This document shows positions 22,031 to 34,384 of a stretch of DNA of 64,000 nt, in pieces; within the stretch, counting starts at the first letter, position 1; the number at the start of each line of letters is the position of its first letter. The DNA comes from Cyrtodaria siliqua (taxonomy: Eukaryota > Mollusca > Bivalvia > Adapedonta > Hiatellidae). The notes below the pieces were generated by a model. It saw nothing but the letters and a program-made list of their open reading frames with translations, was not told where the DNA came from and ran no database searches. The stretch covers positions 248,001-312,000 of the forward strand of contig JAWPHD010001348.1 in the NCBI GenBank assembly GCA_037043455.1. Direction: 5' to 3'. A program made the translations under genes and the position numbers.

Positions 22031-22254
22031 TAGACTATATGTAAACATGTTTGGAATATTGGTGTAATATATTACGTGAGGTTCAGTTAAGGACAGAACA
22101 ACATAATTATATTATTATTATGATCGATAACATATATAATAAGAGTGTCTGGTCTACTACACCTGATAAAACCTCGATTTTTCTACTGCTCCATCTCACG
22201 AGCTCTCCAACATACCACAACGCATCTTCACTATCTCCAGACGCTTGCACACAC

Positions 22255-22325
22255 GATTCGCCCTTGTACCCATTTTATCATGCATTACCCTTGTACCCAC
22301 TTTTATCATGCATTACACTTGTAGG
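22255..22325. repeat. Two-copy ~28-bp tandem repeat
   Basis: The unit CCCTTGTACCCA plus TTTATCATGCATTA occurs twice, with a third partial. Confidence 0.75.
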
Positions 22326-22969
22326 ACTCTATTTTTAGAGTGATTAGTTTCAATAAATCACCAATATGTGAGTTAGTTTAATATAAAATGTGCATGTGCA
22401 ATGTATGGTGCATGTGCATAGAATTAGCAGCAGGATACCTTCAGTTTAAATGCTGTTTATGAAATGTTTTGTTTAGAAAACTCGAAGGTTCCACTGTTTT
22501 TGTTGTTAACTGATACATGTTAACTTAAATGGGTTTATATTTCCGAAATAATACATACTTCGAGCACAAAACACGAATTTATAATGAATTACATATTAAT
22601 GAAGTCAATCTCATTAAAATCAAATCCTAATTACGCTTTGATACTCTCTGTTATAGGGTCTGACAACAAAGCCTTGGCTGTCACGTCAGATCGACCTTTT
22701 GTCTACAATATTCACGCGAAGATCAACTACATTCAACCCATGAAATTGCACGTTTCATATGCACTTCAGATGATGTTCGAGTGAACTGAACAAACGAAAT
22801 CACATAAAACCCACATATCCGAAAAAAAAATAAAGTCGCCGTGTGTTAATGCTGTGGTTTGTACGATAAATTCAAAGAGTAAGACTAGGAAGAAAATCAT
22901 GGGTGCGGTCGTTACCAAGATTATTGCAACTTTATGTTTTCTTTATAGTACGCATTAATACATTTGGCC

Positions 22970-23110
22970 CGCTTAGCGCAGTTGATAGCGACATTCTATT
23001 ATTGCGGCGGGGAGCTCCCCGCTGCAACGTTAACAGAATGGTATACCTGGGCAGATTTCTGAGCTAAAAATAGCTATGAGAGCTAAAAATAGCACATAAG
23101 TGGCAGCCGA
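22970..23110 (+). other. Possible tRNA-like start plus a 16-bp perfect palindrome
   Basis: CGCTTAGCGCAGTTGATAGCG resembles a tRNA D-arm/A-box, and GCGGGGAGCTCCCCGC at 23007-23022 is a perfect palindrome. GAGCTAAAAATAGC is repeated at 23063 and 23078. No B-box found. Flanks 22330-22970 and 23110-23888 show no recognisable gene. Confidence 0.3.
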
Positions 23111-23888
23111 ACAGCATTCACATTATATGTCTCCGATTTTTTTAGTGATTCACGATGTCAGTAAATTATTATTAATGATAAGACGAAATGAAGAAACGTG
23201 TTTAGATACCACTGGATTGTTAATGTGTTGGAATATAGCATATACAAAACTTTCATAGATTGTAGAGTTCAGGGTCTAATTGTGCAAGAACAGAAAGGTA
23301 GAGGGGAATTCCCGATCTGAACGCTATACCAATTGACAATATGCAAAAATGGCAAGAACAACTCGCGTCGTGCGCTATTTCCCCCCATTTCTATTCATTT
23401 TTCCTTGACTTTGTTATTCATGGCATGTTCATCTTATTCAGGTTTTGTCCGTTACACAATCCCCGCCGCATTCAGTGCTTTGATTATTACCCGCGGGCGT
23501 AATTTTAGTGTGGGTTACGAGTTCAACTCTACGAAGTGGTGCTTTTTTTTTGTACCGCTATTGAATTCCGTCAAACAATCTTGGTTTTATTCAGCAAATA
23601 TTCGATAATGGTTGATTTGTTATGTTTGTCAACGCATTTTTTTGTGTTTATAAGCTAAAAGTTACGAATATTTTGATACCGAGCGTAGACTGCTCCAAAT
23701 CGTTTGACTGAAACGCGGCATGCGCAGTGACGCAGTCTATACCGAGCGGTTTTGAAGGCTGAAATCTGATTGGGTAATCGTAAGGTCAATCTGACGTGAC
23801 CTCCAGTACATGTCATTTACCACGGAAAAGCGAGCAATTGTATAGCGTCGGTAGAGGGAGTACGGCAGGGTCGTTCAGTACGTTTATA

Positions 23889-24701
23889 TGTGCGTTAATG
23901 CATGTAAAAGTATAGGTATTTTACAATCTATCTCTCTAAAGGGCAAAATTGTTTAAGGGTCCTTTCGTGTAGATAAGAAAATTGCGTCTGTTGCCACGTG
24001 TGTCACGGAATGAACGTGGTAAATGATGGTTTGAGCGGAACGTTGGGTTATAAAGTACATTGTTTTCCAGTCATGGCGGTATGTTGAACGTTGTTTTGAT
24101 TGGAGCAGTCGTTTGAAAGGGTGAAAGGGTGAAATTCAATATGTGCCTTAGCCTCTCGGAGTGGAGCTAAGCCTTTAGGGTGTGTAGGCCCTCTAGGTGA
24201 TTCAACGGGAATCAACGCATAACGTTACGAGCGGTGGTCAGGTTCTCATAGGATCAACAACCCCCAGGACACGTGGTGGGCCCGTCTTCAGACCTCACTG
24301 GACGAACTTCACCCCACAACCTCGGTGGAGGTTATTTGTGGCGTCATCATATAGAAGGCTTTTGATGACAGTCACCGATCATTGGAGTCGCGCATCGTGT
24401 TCATGAACTCTCGCGCATCAAATACATCGCGTTGGATCATCCTTCTTTGTAACGTTTGTGATCATCAACATTGTTGTAACTTCAACAACACCTTAGTGTC
24501 ATATATAGTCAATCGGCACATTCAGTATTTGTGATAATACTACGAACGTCTTAAACGTTCATGAGAACAGTCTTTTTCATATTTCTTCTGTGTATAATAT
24601 ATTTAACATATTTTAAAAGTTGCATTAAACTTATGTAAATGCAGTCAAAGAAATGGATTCTTTCCTGAGTTAGTCATAACCACTAGGATCATCTTGCGAC
24701 A
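23889..24701 (+). repeat. LTR-like repeat, copy 2
   Basis: It is collinear with 9613-10952 but about 500 bp shorter. TATA-like GTTATAAAG at 24047, the conserved GAGCGGTGG to GTGGGCCCGT block at 24229-24290, ACGTCTTAAACGTTCA near 24546 and a 3' end in GCGACA are shared. No internal gag/pol flanks it. It could be a solo LTR or another unclassified dispersed element. Confidence 0.45.
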
Positions 24702-24960
24702 GTCAGATCCTTTGTATCGTAGAGTATCGTCAGATTTTAATGAAACTGTAATGAAGTAATCAATACAAACTAACCGAGTCGTCTATTTTTCCAGATCAAA
24801 CTAATTCGTTTATAAAAGTCAAACGTTCAAATAATCCAATACTTTAAGTATCATATTCTCATTTACGGTGCCTAACATACACCTGGTTGTGTTGTCAGTT
24901 CCACAGAACTGTGTTGCCCCTAGATGTGGGATATAGGGTCAAAAGGGTGAACATATTCAA

Positions 24961-25516
24961 TGCTTTGGGGTGTATAGAATCATTGGTAGTAAAGAATCAT
25001 TTCCTGTTTAAATTCAATTTTCTCAGCTCATATTTTTTAGATTATTTTAAAACTTTCCAGGCTTGAAGATATATCATATAAGCGTACATTTATTCAACGG
25101 TGAAATTATTTGGGACATTTTTCCATGCAAAATATATCACTACGTGCAACACCTCTCAGAAAAAATGATTCTATACTACCTGAATGAAGTGTGTCTTTGA
25201 AACGAAAAATTCATACTGTCACAATAAACTCAGAAATAAATATTTGCTGTTTTAACAAATGTTAGGGACAAAAGTCAAAATGGAATCATCATTTAAGGTA
25301 ACTTGTTGAAGTTTGGCACTTTTAAGAATAAAATGAAATTATGTAAATATAGGTGAAAAAACGCCTATTAAAAAATCACAGTTTCAGGACAATAATTTTA
25401 GAAATGTTGCTATCATACATCTAAAAGAGTAAATCTAAATCAGAAATTAAATAAAAAAATTATTTTCATTTTAAAATTAGACGTTTAACCCAAGTGATTC
25501 TATACCCACCAAAGCA
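24961..25516. mobile_element. TIR element ending in TGCTTTGG...TATAGAATCA
   Basis: TGCTTTGGGGTGTATAGAATCA at the left is mirrored by TGATTCTATACCCACCAAAGCA at the right, differing at two positions. The right half matches 60909-61080 in reverse orientation. The interior is AT-rich with no coding content. Target duplication not determined. Confidence 0.65.
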
Positions 25517-25840
25517 CTGTATATGTGTTTAACATATTGACACGTGGGAAGAATGCGTGGGCATTTGCGATGGCGCGCAGTCGAATTGGCTCTAGTTATA
25601 ATTATTTCCGATACAATTATACACAGGTTTTTACGATAAATTGATGTTTTTACAAATTCAGTTTTGCAACGTAAATAGTAATTCTCTTTCAGATATCAGC
25701 CCATTAACCGATGTTTTCTATGTATTTTAATTAGCGTAATTTAAGTATTTTAATGAGCGGAATTGATGTAGTTTAATGAGCGGAATTAAGGACTACTGAT
25801 ATATAGCCGTATTCTTTCAGAAACGCCAACAGTTATTTAA

Positions 25841-26350
25841 AGCTACATACGCTATACTTACACTGATACTAACTCATGCATGTGAAGAAGTCACGGTGAA
25901 GTAGTTTCAATTCGACGAACGTCCAAAAAGTAAACCGATGCATAAAACATCACACCAAAGTGTAGTGGTGTAGTGGTAAGAGCGTCTGACATGCAATCGG
26001 GAGGTCGTGGGTTCGATTCCTCTTGCCGCGTCATACCGAAAACGTTAAAGATGTTAACAGTTACTTGTAAATGTCAATAAATACTGAAAAGGTGATCCCT
26101 TTTGGAAGCAACAAACACAACAAGAAAGAAAAGTAGCAGACTCGGTTTTATTGAGTCTGTTCATGAGAGGTAATTATAAGATGCAACAGCTCTCACGCCT
26201 CCTAGCACCGGCTTAAGCGATTTTCTACTTTACCATGCGTTAAATTTGGTCGCTTAAATACCCGATTTCGCCATGAGCTTGTGAAAATAAAGTTACAAAT
26301 AAAGACACGCATACAAAGAAGAAATCGATTTAAATACACGGTCTGTAGCT
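25841..26350. mobile_element. TTAA-flanked element, short relative of 9169-11530
   Basis: The ends AGCTACATACGC and, inverted, AGCTACAGACCG lie inside TTAA at 25837-25840 and 26351-26354. The left interior (AGTAGTTTCAATTCGACGAAC) and right interior (CGCTTAAATACCCGATTTCG, AAGTTACAAATAAAGACACG) match 9200-9240 and 11428-11510. It carries a tRNA-like sequence at 25965-26032. Confidence 0.8.
25965..26032 (+). other. tRNA-like sequence inside the TTAA element
   Basis: GTGTAGTGGTAAGAGC (A-box) and GTGGGTTCGATTCC (B-box) are spaced correctly. A five-pair anticodon stem TCTGA/TCGGG encloses the loop CATGCAA, reading TGC but lacking U33. The acceptor stem does not pair well. It is a pol III promoter-like pseudo-tRNA, probably a SINE head. 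Confidence 0.6.
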
Positions 26351-26354
26351 TTAA

Positions 26355-28262
26355 GCAGTGCCCAGTTTTGTTAATTGGCGCACATGTATATTTTATTTTG
26401 AGAGAAACGAAACGGATACATATATGGACAAATATTCTGGTAATGACAGGTTCTAATATATATGTTAACCTAAAATGACCATCAGAGAATATGAGGTTTA
26501 ACACAGAAATTATAGCAAAATAATGCGGTCAACTGACCGACATATTGGATTTGAATATAGCTTCAAGTTTCCAAGCTGTTACAATATGACTTTTTGACAC
26601 CCTAAATATTGAGTAGTTTGTTTAAACCACTCAAAAGCTAAACTGTACCCAACTAAATCGAGTCATGAATCTTTCTTTAAATGAAGAACATATTCCTTTA
26701 AAATTGTTGGGCATTAATATAATCCCTAACACATTTTTAGTACTCTACATTCTACAAATGGACAAACGAGGGTTCTCGGGAAGTCAATTAACTAGATAAA
26801 AAACCCATAGAAAAACCCCCAGAGTATCAAAAAGCGTTTGGCCAAGCTTTACATTAATTTGTGGAATTTAGAGTAATTTATTCCCGATAATCCCCGCTGC
26901 CTTTCTGGGATATCGTCAAACTTATCTCCCTTTGTCTAGAAGTCAAGTGCGTATTGGAAACGTCGCTTAGTATCCTAGAGCCCATTCGCAATCTCCACTT
27001 CTGATTAAGGGGATGCAACATTTGCGTAAAACCTAAATAAAACCTATACTATTTACCAAGTGTCAGTATTCAAGTTTCATTTTGTAAATTCCGGACACCT
27101 GTTAACCTTATTATAATAATAAACTCATTTAGATATAATTCAGTATGATCAGTGGTATGATCGATAATATAAATTCCGGACACAATCCGAGTGCGGGCAT
27201 TTGCATAGTGCGGTTCCAAACATACACCGCTAAACCGTCTAATGTGCAAGAGTTGAACACCGACTTTTAAATTACACCATGGCCTATGGGCTACCTCGAA
27301 GTGTATACAAGAATTTTTTATTAATAATTGGAAATAGAACTAGAGTTCAGGTCAAATTTATCAAACACGAAATATCTTCGAAACCATCCAGCAGGTGAAT
27401 CATAGGAAAATTAAAGAACAAACAAACACATGATATATTATTTATATAGAGGATCTTACATGAGTACTCATTCATTATTAAATTTATTAAACGAGTTGGC
27501 AAAATGATATAATGCGAGGTTCGTAAACTCAAATTGTAAAATATATGAAGATAGTTCCTCCTATTTACGGAATAAGTTTATGCAAGCGTTTTAGTTATTC
27601 ATTCCAGTTGAACAAATGATTAAACCCTCGACATATTTTAGCACCGCGTGTGGAAAAAATGGCGGATTAGAAATATCAGTGAGCCGAAAAATTTCCAAGA
27701 AATTATTCGTCCTTATTCAGGTTTGCGTAGCTATACAAGACTAGAATATTTCCTAATGCAGTTCAAAGAGATAATTAATCAGAAAGACATAGCTATGAGA
27801 GAAGAGTCGCTGGCGAAGAGACAAATTACCTGTCCGATGCAGACAAGAAAAAATACGTCCGCTCTGTTCAAGTGGTACAGCCAAAAAGAAAGCATCTTGA
27901 AAGGGGGCTTTCAAATTTTGCATGAAAACAGTCACGTGACCGAAAAACAATTTAATTATTCTTACTAAAGATTTATATCAATAATCAAATTGTAATTATT
28001 ATCTGTCAAAATTATGATAATTTTAGGTGATATGAATTATTAAGAAGTTATTGTTAAAGTGAAAATATTTAAAATTATTAGCTATAGACTGTGTTGTTAA
28101 TGAAAGAATAGAACAGAACATGATTTCATAACATTTCACCAAGGTCAGAGGGAGGTAAAAAACCTCGAGGTGAGATCGGTGTCTGTCATCTTATATTTTA
28201 TCTATATATATTGAAGTAAAGGCGAGTAACGATGCAAGAATCGTTGCACTACTTACATATAG
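26355..28262. other. No recognisable gene
   Basis: AT-rich sequence. The longest plus frame (27648-27968, 106 codons, Lys/Gln/Ser-rich) resembles no family I know and has no supporting splice or promoter signals. Short tandem pieces only. Confidence 0.4.
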
Positions 28263-28428
28263 AGATTATTTAACTGCTGTGATCGATTATAGGGAAATCC
28301 TTCTCGAGATGGTAGACGTGTGTTTGTTTTCACGAACGAGCCTATGCGAGTGAGTGAAAAAACAAAACACGTCTACATTCGAGTGAAGGATATCCTTATA
28401 CTATGGAACACAGCAGTTAAATAATCTA
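28263..28428. repeat. 166-bp imperfect hairpin (foldback)
   Basis: Outer arms AGATTATTTAACTGCTGTG and its complement are perfect. Similarity continues through AGGGAAATCCTT/AAGGATATCCTT and GTAGACGTGT to an inner pair around TTTGTTTTCAC/GTGAAAAAACAAA. It would form a long hairpin; probably a small MITE. Confidence 0.8.
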
Positions 28429-28713
28429 TTTACTACATTTTAAATCAGTTTATGCATGATTTTAACGGAAATTATTCGCTTTTCTTGGACGTTATCGGTG
28501 GATGACGTCGACGTCAGCACCACTTTATTGACGTCATAACTCAGCGTCACAGTTAGTTATTTTTGTGTTTGGAGTTAGTTAATAATATTTAGCGATTCTA
28601 ATTATGAATATTCTTTCACTGAGAAATCCCAATCTTTCACCGATGTAATGTTCCGCACCAAGATAGATGTATTTGAATATGACGTTTGAAAAGGAACTGG
28701 AGAAACGCCTTAA

Positions 28714-29302
28714 AGTAGCTATCCCGCCAGCAAGAGTCCAAATTTACTACATAATTATGTAACCCGTCTATAAACCTACAGACGATGATGTGTACATGTA
28801 TATATGACTTACATATTTTGAGAATCCAAACTCTATGTATACAATATAAACGAGAGCGATAGCGTCAAGTTTCTAAATTACCATGTACTGCATATTGATA
28901 ACATCATTTAAAGTAGCTATCCCGCAAACAACAGCCATATGTTTACAAACATGTACACCATTGCTAAACCTACTGGCGAAAATGTATGTATATAACTTAT
29001 ATATGTTGAGAATCTAAACTTTATAGACTCAGTATAAACGGCTTTAACCTTCAAACTTTATAGACTCAGTACAAACGTCTTTAACCAGCCTCGCTAAACA
29101 CCAAAACTGGAGCGTCGAATTAAGAGTTACCAACTCATAATTCATTTTACTCATATTCAATCACGGGTATTTTAAGAACCCGTGAAAAATCCTATAATTG
29201 TAATCGGCATATATACATTATTATAATATATGAACACCTGGATAGAGTTTTGATAAACGGTTTTGTCATGTATCTGTGCCGTTATTTGGCGGGATAGCTA
29301 CT
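28714..29302. mobile_element. TTAA-flanked MITE with perfect 16-bp ends
   Basis: AGTAGCTATCCCGCCA at 28714-28729 and its exact complement at 29287-29302 are bounded by TTAA (28710-28713, 29303-29306). A third terminus, TTAAAGTAGCTATCCCGC, lies inside at about 28911, and the two interior halves (28760-28855, 28950-29040) are diverged duplicates, so the element looks internally duplicated. Confidence 0.85.
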
Positions 29303-29306
29303 TTAA

Positions 29307-31576
29307 ACAAACTAAACATCCCTACAAATGAATGCAAAATCATCAGCCGATCATGTAATGCCATATTACACTTTAGCGTAGCTGCCGGGATTTTCTTTCA
29401 TATGAATCAATACATTCTCATATTTATAACTAGTCATAATTTTGATAGAGCATCATCAAAAAAAACCCGGACCAATCAGTGACCAGAAATTAAGACATAC
29501 ATATACATTCTGATAAACTCGGTCTTTATCCTTGATGTTCAACCAAGTTTACTGTTAAATTAAGATATTTACAGTGTGATTCTGTTAAAACCCTCCATAT
29601 TTCATGCACATTCAAAACTTCAAATTATCGTCTTTTTACTCTGCCAAAGATTTGTATAGAACCTAAGATAAAATCTCAACATCTCTGTAATGGAAAATTA
29701 TGAATTCCATAATTATGCAGTATGATGAGAACGATGATGTCATAGTTCTCAAAACGGTAGATTCCAAATCCGTTTCAGAAAAGAATTCACATTTATTGTT
29801 ACATCTTCTATTGTTTGTCATTCGATTTTACAATTCGCTCAGTCTCTTCTGAGTTTCAGTAATACTGCTTGTTTGAATATATGCCTACATTACATTTAAA
29901 TATTAGAGGTATATCAATGACGTAGCCGATTCAAGGCCTTTAGTATAAATTATTCTGTTCAATCATTTTCCATGCTATTGTATATAAATGTTATTGAAAT
30001 ACAACTTTGTTCAAACCTATTGCTCTGGGGTTACGATACAGCTATTTGTCATACTGCAAAGAAAATTCTCAGGATTTCATTGGTCAATGCGCCGTAGACA
30101 TGAGCCCATGTCTTCGTCTCGAGACGTGAACATAGGACGAATTCCCCGTAGGTACCCCATTACTCAAATACACAAAAACAAAATGGCGACGATAACGTTG
30201 CCGATTCGTTTTGGAAACCGCCGATTGTTTCCTTCCTATCGCTTTTCTGCACTTTCCACTGTGTGTAAGAGTCTGAAATAATCGTAAGTGTATTTTTTTT
30301 TAGCAATTTTACAGATAATAAAACATTAACATAGTGACAAATTACGTTTATTTTATTAAAAAATCCGCCAAATTTAACGACGTTAGAGCGATGACGTCAC
30401 GAAAGTAAACAACGTCTAGTTAGAGGCACGTTACGGGTAAATTGGCGCAATAAAAATTACTAATAATTTACTTCTAATAATGTACTTCTCTCTAAACGAC
30501 CGTATTCTCTGCTATAAAACTGATTTAGACGCGAGGTCATGGTTAAGGGACATATTAACCAATATGTTATTTTTATGTGTTTGTACTGAAATACTGGAAG
30601 GAACTAGCAATACAATACTCGTAATTATTTCTGAATTGCTTCTCCACACGCTGACATTTTGTTATTAAATTGTTATCAGTGAGTTCATCTATGTCACCAT
30701 ATGGCAATGGACGTCACTATATGCTCCTAGTTACGGTCACAGTGTCAGATATGGAGAACACAAGAGCAAAATAGTTTTGCAGTTTTCTACTTCCTTTTTT
30801 TTTGAATTTGTCTCGTACACTAATTGTTACTTTGTCATCCTTCACCTTTACCCGATATACGTTGGTGCATTTGTGGAAATCCTACGTACTCCCTCCATCA
30901 TTTAATACAACATAGCTGTGAGAATCATAGCTCTTGTGTTTGTATTGTTTGTATATGCTGTACCTATGTACCTACCATAGAGCTATGACTCGTCCCTTTA
31001 GGTTGCAGAAAACTAAATACTTTCCCATAGACCTCCTGTTGCACCTGTCAGCTAATATCTCAAGAATTATACACCAGATTTTCTTTAAATTACCTTATTT
31101 CATAGATATTTCCATCACAAAGCCTTTGAAAGTGTGAAAAAGACAACTTTTCTGCTCAACATCTCTGCACATGTCTGTGTTTACAAACACTATTGAATCC
31201 GCACTGAATATTGACATGCAATTTCAATGGATGTTAAATTTTCAAAAACATTAAAAAATATTTTTTTTATTTAATTTAATGATCCTAGCTGATGGGGATT
31301 ATTTTACCTATAGTTTATCCTTCCTGAAAATGCATATTGAGTATTTCAAAGTTATATCTGCTGACCTCTGTGAACTCTGTGAACTTTCACTTCTGTACTG
31401 AATCGTACACAACAAAAGGCGGGGCTTCAGCCAGGCTATATTTAGCTGTACGCAACCTATATGAAGCAGGTAGAGTATGCGGCACCACTCAGTTTGCACC
31501 TTCCGGCAAGGGTTCTGAAGACATCAGGCAATGCCTAAACAACCGCCGTAGTTCAATTGACTAAACCTTATATATC
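29307..31576. other. No recognisable gene
   Basis: AT-rich. Open frames at 29988-30281 and 31337-31564 have no family resemblance. A TGACGTCA (CRE-like) octamer occurs near 30391. Nothing else supported. Confidence 0.4.
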
Positions 31577-33135
31577 ACATGAATGCAATAATCCGGTATG
31601 TGCTCTATAAAGTTGATTGAATTGAAGACTTTATTTTAAGAGGGTAGCCCAGTTAGTAAAAAAATACTAATCTTCCCCGAGGCCCTCTTTACAATAGCAA
31701 ACATAGTAAACAAAAACATAATATATACAAAGTTGAATACAATAATCCGGTATATGCTCTATTAAGTTGAATACAATAATCCGGTATATGCTCTATAAAG
31801 TGAATACAATAATCCGGTATGTGCTCCATACAGTTGAATACAATAATCCGGTATGTGCTCTCTACAGTTGAATACAATAACCCGGTATGGGCTCTATAAA
31901 GTGAATACAATAATCCGGTATGTGCTCTATACAGTTGAATACAATAATCCGGTATGTGCTCTATACAGTTGAATACTATAGGTTATTGAATTTGTATGGC
32001 TAAATATTACTTGGAACGAATTGTTTTGGCAAAGGACAACGAGCTTGCGAGTCGTCCTGCGCTAAAACAACGAGTTCCAAGTAATATTTAGCCATACAAA
32101 TTCAATAACCTTTTTATTGTATACTTTCATATTGTTTTCGATCAATATTAATTGTATGACTATTATTTTTCATTGTATTTGTGTTATTTCTATAGCTTTT
32201 GATGAAATTCCTATCTTGTCATTCAGTTTGATTTTGTGTGGATGATTATTTTGCGCGAAAACGACGTCGACGTCGGATGGCGTCATTAAAACATCAAGCG
32301 ATGCTCTAAAGTTTGTTTACCATTCGATAACGTTAAAAACAGTGGATGAGTGACCATTTCAGTTATTTTATCGATTTCTGCCATAAAAGGTATTTTTTTG
32401 TTGACACTATAGGAAGGATTCCGTTATAGTAGTTCCTTATTTCTATTTCGCGGCTCTTAGCAAGCACGAGAAAAAGTTCCGGTGCAATATCATTGTGTGC
32501 AATATCGTAGAATATTGCACACTTAGCTCAATGCAAACTAAACGGGACAATGTGAAAGTATACAATAAACTCGTTGTTTTGGCGCTGGACGGCGAGCGCA
32601 GGACGACTCGCAAGCTCGTCGTCCTTTGCCAAAAAAACTCGTTCCAAGTAATATTTAGCCATACAAATTCAATAACCTTTTTATTGTATACTTTCATAAT
32701 ATTTTCGATCAATGTTAATTGTCTGACTATTACTTTTCATTGTATTTGTGTTATTTGTTTAGCTTATGATGGAATTCGTATCTTGTCATTCAGTTTCATT
32801 TTGTGTGTATGATTATTTGCGCGAAAACGACGTCGACGTCGGATGACGTCATTAAAAACATCAAGCGATTTTCTAGTTTGTATACAATAATCCGGTATAT
32901 GCTCTATAATGTGAATACAATAACTCGGTATATGCTGTTTGCAGTTGAATACAATAATGAGGTATGTACTGTATGCAGTTGAATACAATAATCCGGTATA
33001 AGCTCTATAAAGTGAATACAATAACTCGGTATGTGCTCTATACAGTTGAATACAATAATCCGGTATAAGCGCTACATAGCTGAACAGTAATCCCATATAT
33101 AAGCTATATGGTTGAATACAACTATATCTAGAACA
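31577..33135. repeat. ~33-bp minisatellite, interrupted
   Basis: Units of GAATACAATAATCCGGTATG plus TGCTCTATACAGTT occur in two blocks, 31577-31979 and 32880-33135 (about 10 and 7 units), separated by ~900 bp of foldback sequence. Alternation of TAAAGT and ACAGTT endings suggests dimeric spread. Antisense open frames across it repeat YRAHTGLLYS-type peptides and are artefacts of the array. Confidence 0.9.
31980..32880. mobile_element. Foldback element pair inside the minisatellite
   Basis: 31980-32018 and 32073-32111 are exact 39-bp inverted arms (AGGTTATTGAATTTGTATGG start), with a partly symmetric loop. The right arm and the following ~250 bp are repeated directly at 32640-32880 (AATATTTAGCCATACAAATT, ACGACGTCGACGTCGGATG, ACATCAAGCGAT). 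A second hairpin at 32556-32700 pairs GTGAAAGTATACAATAA with its complement. The two direct copies suggest a tandem or unequal-exchange event. Confidence 0.75.
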
Positions 33136-34187
33136 TATCTGGGACTCAGAGTATTGCAATCAACACCGTAGTAACCCAGTGGTGGCAGTAAAGTTCAAAC
33201 CCGTGATCACCGGATTTAAATAGAATGCACTATCAATGATAGTTGTACAAAACAATAATTAAACGCCAAGTGTTTTTTTGCCACTGACCATTCCAAGGCG
33301 GTAGCCCTATTGTCAACCCTTTTATATATGTGATGTATTATATTATACAATTATTGCCTTTTGATGAGGTCGATATATGCCTTTTCTCGAGTCGATAAAA
33401 CCATGTATAGAATTCAAAAGACAACAATAGTTTTATTATAAAATCAAAAAATTAAAGAAATTTACCGCCGTAAATGTTGCCCTTTTAGTATTATCGGCTT
33501 CTCCATTTTCTATTATTTTCTTTTTTTCATCAGCTGTCAAAAAACAAACCTGTCGGCTGACATTTTGTTGATCCCGATGACGTCATTATATTGTACATTC
33601 GTACCTATTCACGTTCGCTCGCGCATTTTTTTTTATCCACGCCTTTGAGTCAATACGAAAAGTCAATATACATTTCTCAGGTCAATACGTCTTTTTAGCA
33701 GGAATCATGTGACCAGCCTTGATCCAATAGAATTTCTTTATTTTTTTGATTTTATAATAATGCCTTTTATTTATTTAAAGTCGTTCTTTGTTTCTGTGTG
33801 TATTTGTGGTTGACTATCGTCCTTGAATGCTACCTTTCCTTTTCGATTTTTATATTTATTTTTTATTAAAAGTAAATATATGCGTTTTTCGGCGGCGCAT
33901 GCGCAAGGAAGGATGTGTAATTTCTTTTTCGTGACAAAGAGAATTAGCACTAACAAACTATTTTAGACGTTTTCTTATACCATTCATTTTACGTCAAAAA
34001 GATGATTTTAAAATAAATGAAGAACTTTTAACTCATCATTGGATGTAAATATGTCGTATTTTAAAGAATTTGACTTTTACTCGTAAGTCCAGAAGCTTGG
34101 ATTTCTCATTAGAAACACCTGAGTCAAATTGATTAACTTTTTCTCCTGAAGACGCCTTCATAAAAGCGCTCGCAAACAAAGAAAAAA
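33136..34187. repeat. Dispersed repeat family, copy 1
   Basis: GTAGCCCTATTGTCAACCC near 33301 and GGTTGACTATCGTCCTTGAATGC near 33808 recur in diverged form at 37080-37235 and 38520-38670. No gene seen. Confidence 0.45.
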
Positions 34188-34384
34188 ATGAACAAACATT
34201 TAATTCTAACGTTTTTCTTTAACACTGTGATGATATATGCGAAGAAGAAGGACTCCTATAACAAGGTAAAAGAGACAATTAACAGCCCTATAGACCTGTG
34301 TATAGATGCTGTTCCATCATCGCCGTTACGCCACTGGAAGATCGCACCTGAGATTGACATCCAGAAACATATGTCTATATTTTA

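Noticed and set aside
25965..26032. Functional tRNA gene
   Set aside because: Promoter boxes are good but the acceptor stem does not pair and U33 is missing; called pseudo-tRNA.
27648..27968. 106-codon plus frame as a host exon
   Set aside because: No recognisable domain, no clear splice sites, and composition like surrounding DNA.
31689..33159. Minus frames with repeated YRAHTGLLYS-type peptides
   Set aside because: Explained by the 33-bp minisatellite.
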